Of a DNA stretch of 55,456 nucleotides, positions 52,315 through 55,456 are shown in pieces. The notes below the pieces were generated by a model. That model searched no databases, was not told where the DNA came from, and saw nothing but the letters and a program-made list of their open reading frames with translations. The DNA is from Acrocarpospora macrocephala (GTDB lineage: Bacteria > Actinomycetota > Actinomycetes > Streptosporangiales > Streptosporangiaceae). The DNA is taken from the NCBI RefSeq assembly GCF_009687865.1, contig NZ_BLAE01000009.1, forward strand, positions 116,042 to 171,497, given 5' to 3'. A program made the translations under genes and the position numbers. How positions within the stretch are numbered: position 1 is the first letter of the stretch; every line of letters starts with the position of its first letter.

Positions 52315-54702
52315 TCAGGGGGAGAATTCCTTGATTTGCCAGAGTTTCAGGCGGCGGTCTTTGCCTGCGGAGACGATTGCGGGTTTGTCGTCGAGTTCGA
52401 CTAGGTCGACGGAGAGGACGCCGCCTTTGTGGGCTTTGACTGGTTTGCCGAGGGCCTTGAAGGTTTCCAGGTCCCATAGGCGGATTGTTCCGTCGGTGCT
52501 TCCGGAGACCAGGACAGGGTGGTTGTTCACCTCGCCGAAAGCCAGGGAGTAGACGTTGTTCTTGTGGCCGGTGAGTGTCTTGCCGACGGCTTTCCCGGAC
52601 TTGGGGTCCCAGATCCTGATCTTGTTGTCCTCGCCGCCGGATATGACCACGTCACGGCCGTCGAGCACGCCGGTCGTGACCGAGTAGACCGGCTTCTTGT
52701 GGGCCCGGAACGTGGTGTTGATGCGTTTGCGGGTGGAGGCGTTCCAGACCCGGAGCGTGCGGTCCTCGCTCGCCGAGATGATGACGGTCTTGCCATCCCG
52801 CTTGCCCAGCGTCAGCCAGTTGATCACGTTCCGGTGTGCGGCGATGGCACGGCCGAGGGGTTTGCGTTTCTTCAGGTCCCACATCCGGATCCGGCCATCG
52901 GCACCGCCGGAGACCGCGACCCATTTATCCCCCACCTTGCCCACGGCCACCGCGTACACGGCGTCAGAGTGCCCACGCATCGGACTGCCGAGCGCCTTGC
53001 GCTTCTTCAGGTCCCAGACCCGGACGGTGCCGTCCCTGCTACCCGTAACCGCCAGCGCGCGACCGCTGACGTTGGCGGCGGCCACCGCGTACACCTCGTC
53101 GGAGTGGCCGGTCATGGGTTTGCCGATGGATGTGCGCTTGTCGGCGTTCCAGAGGCGTACCTGACGGTCCAGGCCGGTGGAGACCAGGACGTGGGTGTCG
53201 CCCACCGTCGTGGCGGCCACGGAGTAGACCGCGCCGCGATGGCCGGACAGCGGTTTGCCGATCGGCTTGCCCAGGGCCGGGGGCGGCGTGACCACCGGCG
53301 TCGGGCTCGGCGACGGCAACGGCGACGCGACGCTCGACGGTGGGAGGGGAACGGCGGAGGAGGTGACTTGAGCCACCGCCTGGGGATCCTCCTCCTCGCC
53401 GGAGAACATGGCGGGAACGACGAACAGAGCGGTGGCGGCCAGCGCCAGCACGACAGCGAGCCCACCACCGACCAGCCCCGCCCGCCTTCCCCGGCGCGGC
53501 ACATCGGTGTCGGGAAAGAACACCGGATCCGGCAGCCGATGGTTCACCGTGACCGACTGCTCAGACTCCGGGTCGTACGACGGCGAGGCGAACGCGTTCG
53601 GCCGCGCCGCGTCAAGTGACGGCGAAGCGAACGGATTGACCGGCGCCGCAGCAGACGGGTTGAGCGGCGCCGCGTCATGCGACGGCGAGACGAACGGATT
53701 GACCGGCGCGGCGTCATGTGACGGCGAAGCGAACGGATTGGCCAGCGCGGCATCAGGTGACGGCGGAGCGAACGGATTGACCGGCGCGGCGTCATGTGAC
53801 GGCGAGACGAACGGGTTGGCGGGTGTCGCCGCGACCTGCAGGCCCGCCGTCATCGAGCGTTCGAGGTCGTCGGTGTCAGCGCCCTGCTGGTCAAGCAGAA
53901 TGAACAGTGCCTCGGCCGCGGTCGGCCGGTCCTCCGGACGTTTGGCCAGGCACGACTGTACGAGCGGGCGCAGCCGATCCGGCAACTGGGAGACGTCGGG
54001 TTCCTCGTTGATCACCCGGTAGATCACGGCAGGCAGGCTGTCGAACCCGAACGCGGGCCGCCCCGTCGCCGCGAAAATCATCGTGACCGCCCAGCTGAAC
54101 AGATCGGACGGCGGCCCGACCCGCTGCGCGCCGATCTGCTCGGGCGACATGTACGCCGGCGTCCCCACCACCCCACTGGACAACGTCACGGAGGAGTCCA
54201 ACGCCCGCGAGATCCCAAAATCGATCACCCGGGGCCCGTCCGGCCCCAGCAGCACGTTGCTCGGCTTGAAGTCCCGGTGCACGATCCCCGCCCGATGGAT
54301 GGCGGCCAGCGCGGTGATCGTCCCCACCGCCAGCCGATACAGCGCGCCATCCCGGCGAGGACCCTCATCGTGCACGATCCGCTGCAACGACACGCCATCG
54401 ACCAGCTCGCTCACGATGTACGGATGATCGCCATCCATATGCGCGCCGATCACCCGGGCAGTGCAGAACTGCGCGACCCGCCGGGCGGCCGCCACCTCCC
54501 GCAGGAACCCGTCGGCATCATCCACCGCCTGCTCCCCGATCCGCGCCCGGAGCAGCTTGATCGCCACATTGGCGCCATCGGGCCCGGTGCCCGCGTACAC
54601 CACGCCCTGCGCGCCCTCGCCCAGCCGCCCGACCAGGCGGTAACCCCCGAGCGAGACCGGATCATCGGGACGGAGTGGTTGTGTCTGCGCCACGTCGGGC
54701 AT
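52315..54702 (-). CDS. Membrane Ser/Thr protein kinase with extracellular seven-bladed WD40 propeller
   Basis: A 795-residue receptor-like kinase. The kinase domain (about 20-280) has GRLGEGAQGVVYAG, a VAIK lysine, the HRDFKPSN catalytic loop, VIDFGIS for the DFG motif and the PAYMSPEQ activation-loop end. A linker of about seven 13-residue NPFxSPSxDAA repeats (about 295-375) follows. One transmembrane helix is near 407-435. A Pro/Ser/Thr-rich stalk leads to seven WD40 repeats (GHxxxVYxVA...RxWD) from about 478 to the end, enough to close a propeller outside the cell. The sensor ligand is unknown. ATG 54702 directly follows GGGGG. Confidence 0.93.
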   Translation of the reverse strand: MPDVAQTQPLRPDDPVSLGGYRLVGRLGEGAQGVVYAGTGPDGANVAIKLLRARIGEQAVDDADGFLREVAAARRVAQFCTARVIGAHMDGDHPYIVSELVDGVSLQRIVHDEGPRRDGALYRLAVGTITALAAIHRAGIVHRDFKPSNVLLGPDGPRVIDFGISRALDSSVTLSSGVVGTPAYMSPEQIGAQRVGPPSDLFSWAVTMIFAATGRPAFGFDSLPAVIYRVINEEPDVSQLPDRLRPLVQSCLAKRPEDRPTAAEALFILLDQQGADTDDLERSMTAGLQVAATPANPFVSPSHDAAPVNPFAPPSPDAALANPFASPSHDAAPVNPFVSPSHDAAPLNPSAAAPVNPFASPSLDAARPNAFASPSYDPESEQSVTVNHRLPDPVFFPDTDVPRRGRRAGLVGGGLAVVLALAATALFVVPAMFSGEEEDPQAVAQVTSSAVPLPPSSVASPLPSPSPTPVVTPPPALGKPIGKPLSGHRGAVYSVAATTVGDTHVLVSTGLDRQVRLWNADKRTSIGKPMTGHSDEVYAVAAANVSGRALAVTGSRDGTVRVWDLKKRKALGSPMRGHSDAVYAVAVGKVGDKWVAVSGGADGRIRMWDLKKRKPLGRAIAAHRNVINWLTLGKRDGKTVIISASEDRTLRVWNASTRKRINTTFRAHKKPVYSVTTGVLDGRDVVISGGEDNKIRIWDPKSGKAVGKTLTGHKNNVYSLAFGEVNNHPVLVSGSTDGTIRLWDLETFKALGKPVKAHKGGVLSVDLVELDDKPAIVSAGKDRRLKLWQIKEFSP
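53575..53820. repeat. 39-bp minisatellite inside the kinase gene
   Basis: About six in-frame copies of a 39-bp unit (words such as GACGGCGAAGCGAACGGATT and GACCGGCGCGGC) code for the NPFxSPSxDAA repeats of the juxtamembrane linker. Units differ by point changes and one copy is truncated, so expansion and contraction are likely. It is a coding repeat, not a CRISPR array. Confidence 0.85.
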
Positions 54703-54827
54703 CCCCCATCATCCCGAATCACGAAATTTACGACCCGGATTCTAGTGAGGGAAGATCGCCATCCTCATTCCAAAGTGATAATCATCAGATATACGGGGAT
54801 TACCATGACTCATCCAACGGAGACTCC

Positions 54828-55456
54828 ATGCGCCGCACTTCTGGCATGCTCGCAGGGCTCACTGTCTTAGTTCCGCTTGCGCTGACCGCACCGCCCGCCG
54901 CCGCGAAGATCACCGCGCCGACCACCGCGACAACCGCCACGGCTCTCCCGGCGAAGGCCGCCAAACGCGACCCCTACGCGAACTTCAAGATCCACCACGT
55001 GACCTACCCGAAGAAGGTCAAAGCCGGGGGCAAGGTCACCTACAGCTTCCAGATCACCAACGTCGGCCCGCACAGCGCCGACTACTACTACATCGGCGGC
55101 ATCCTCCCCAAGGGCATCGTCAGCACCCTCAAATGGGGCGGCCCCAAAGGCACCGAATGTTTCTGGGAAGGCCGCGAATTCTGGTGCTGGCCCCCGCCGA
55201 TCCTCTACCCCAACCCCGCCGAGGGCCAGACCGACACCACCTGGCTGACCATCCAGATCACCCTCCTCAAGGGCACCCGCGGCACGCTCACCACCAAGCT
55301 CGGCGCCATCACCTACGACGTCCCCACCGGCGCGGAGAACCTCGACAAGAGCCAGCTCAAAGAACTGGGCATCGACGGCTGGATCACCACCAGAACCGTC
55401 AAAACCAAAATCATCGCCCCCGGCTCCCGCGTCTACATCCCCCCGCCCCCCAAGCC
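54828..55456 (+). CDS. Secreted protein with DUF11-like beta domain, truncated by the window end
   Basis: ATG 54828 (GGAG five bases upstream) opens at least 209 residues. There is a signal peptide (LAGLTVLVPLALTAPPAAA) and a Thr/Ala-rich spacer. Then comes a beta-rich domain with VKAGGKVTYSFQITNVGPHS, ADYYYIGGILPKG, two Cys and several Trp in ECFWEGREFWCWPPP. The VTYSFQITNVGP wording resembles DUF11/conserved-repeat adhesin-like domains. It ends in a run of prolines at the edge. It is divergent from the WD40 kinase, which could share its control region. The function is unknown. Confidence 0.8.
   Translation, partial: MRRTSGMLAGLTVLVPLALTAPPAAAKITAPTTATTATALPAKAAKRDPYANFKIHHVTYPKKVKAGGKVTYSFQITNVGPHSADYYYIGGILPKGIVSTLKWGGPKGTECFWEGREFWCWPPPILYPNPAEGQTDTTWLTIQITLLKGTRGTLTTKLGAITYDVPTGAENLDKSQLKELGIDGWITTRTVKTKIIAPGSRVYIPPPPK

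Noticed and set aside
53575-53820. Possible CRISPR-like repeat array
   Set aside because: Repeats are contiguous 39-bp units without spacers and are in frame within the kinase linker; it is a coding minisatellite.

Overview
The window is high-GC actinobacterial DNA with GTG and TTG starts, 1-11 bp ATGA-type stop/start overlaps, DUF397/DUF5753 regulators, a Rex-controlled heme cluster and an HspR-type heat-shock operon. A BldN-like sigma factor, a BdtA-like HTH protein and several DUF397-class genes point to a filamentous, sporulating actinomycete. Streptosporangiaceae is my best guess, but that is inference. I see no tRNA, rRNA, CRISPR array, insertion sequence or phage gene.

Region 1 (1-29,400) is a conserved housekeeping block. 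As I remember it, the gene order resembles the M. tuberculosis proC-to-ccsA segment and the Streptomyces hemA-rex-bldN segment. It holds the cytochrome c maturation set (resA, ccdA, resB, ccsB) with a phosphoglycerate-mutase-like gene; heme synthesis (hemL, and rex-hemA-hemC-hemD fusion-hemB) under a probable Rex operator; a glutaredoxin; a 7-TM protein fused to an ABM domain; bldN with a DUF5667 gene that carries a BldN-type promoter; a HAD-IB phosphatase, acyltransferase and SDR; ribosomal protein bS22 and a BdtA-like protein; a phosphatase and AcuC; a MacB-type exporter, an MFS transporter and proC; and an ABC-2 exporter with an apparently leaderless promoter.

Region 2 (29,400-37,230) starts with a tandem pair of secreted paralogues. 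It continues with dnaK-grpE-dnaJ-hspR-clpB, all on one strand, behind two HAIR operators.

Region 3 (37,300-55,456) is more accessory. It has secreted or unknown proteins, a TetR regulator, a DUF2252 protein, a CapA-like phosphatase, and two DUF397 loci. One DUF397 locus has a DUF5753-type HTH gene divergent from an unknown 73-residue ORF, with a perfect 19-bp palindrome and structured leaders between them. Then come a molybdopterin oxidoreductase, an HD protein, a DUF2231-Rieske fusion, a TauE-like permease, an SPFH protein, an ABC ATPase, and a membrane Ser/Thr kinase with a seven-bladed WD40 sensor. The window ends inside a secreted protein.

Most promising for new biology are: the 221-bp composite palindrome at 17,680-17,900; the DUF5753/DUF397/73-aa locus at 42,400-44,550; the membrane-ABM protein beside the heme genes; the secreted paralogue pair; the 39-aa ORF divergent from a LysR gene; and the putative BldN promoter of the DUF5667 gene together with the short N-terminus of BldN. 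All calls come from reading the sequence; no searches were run.
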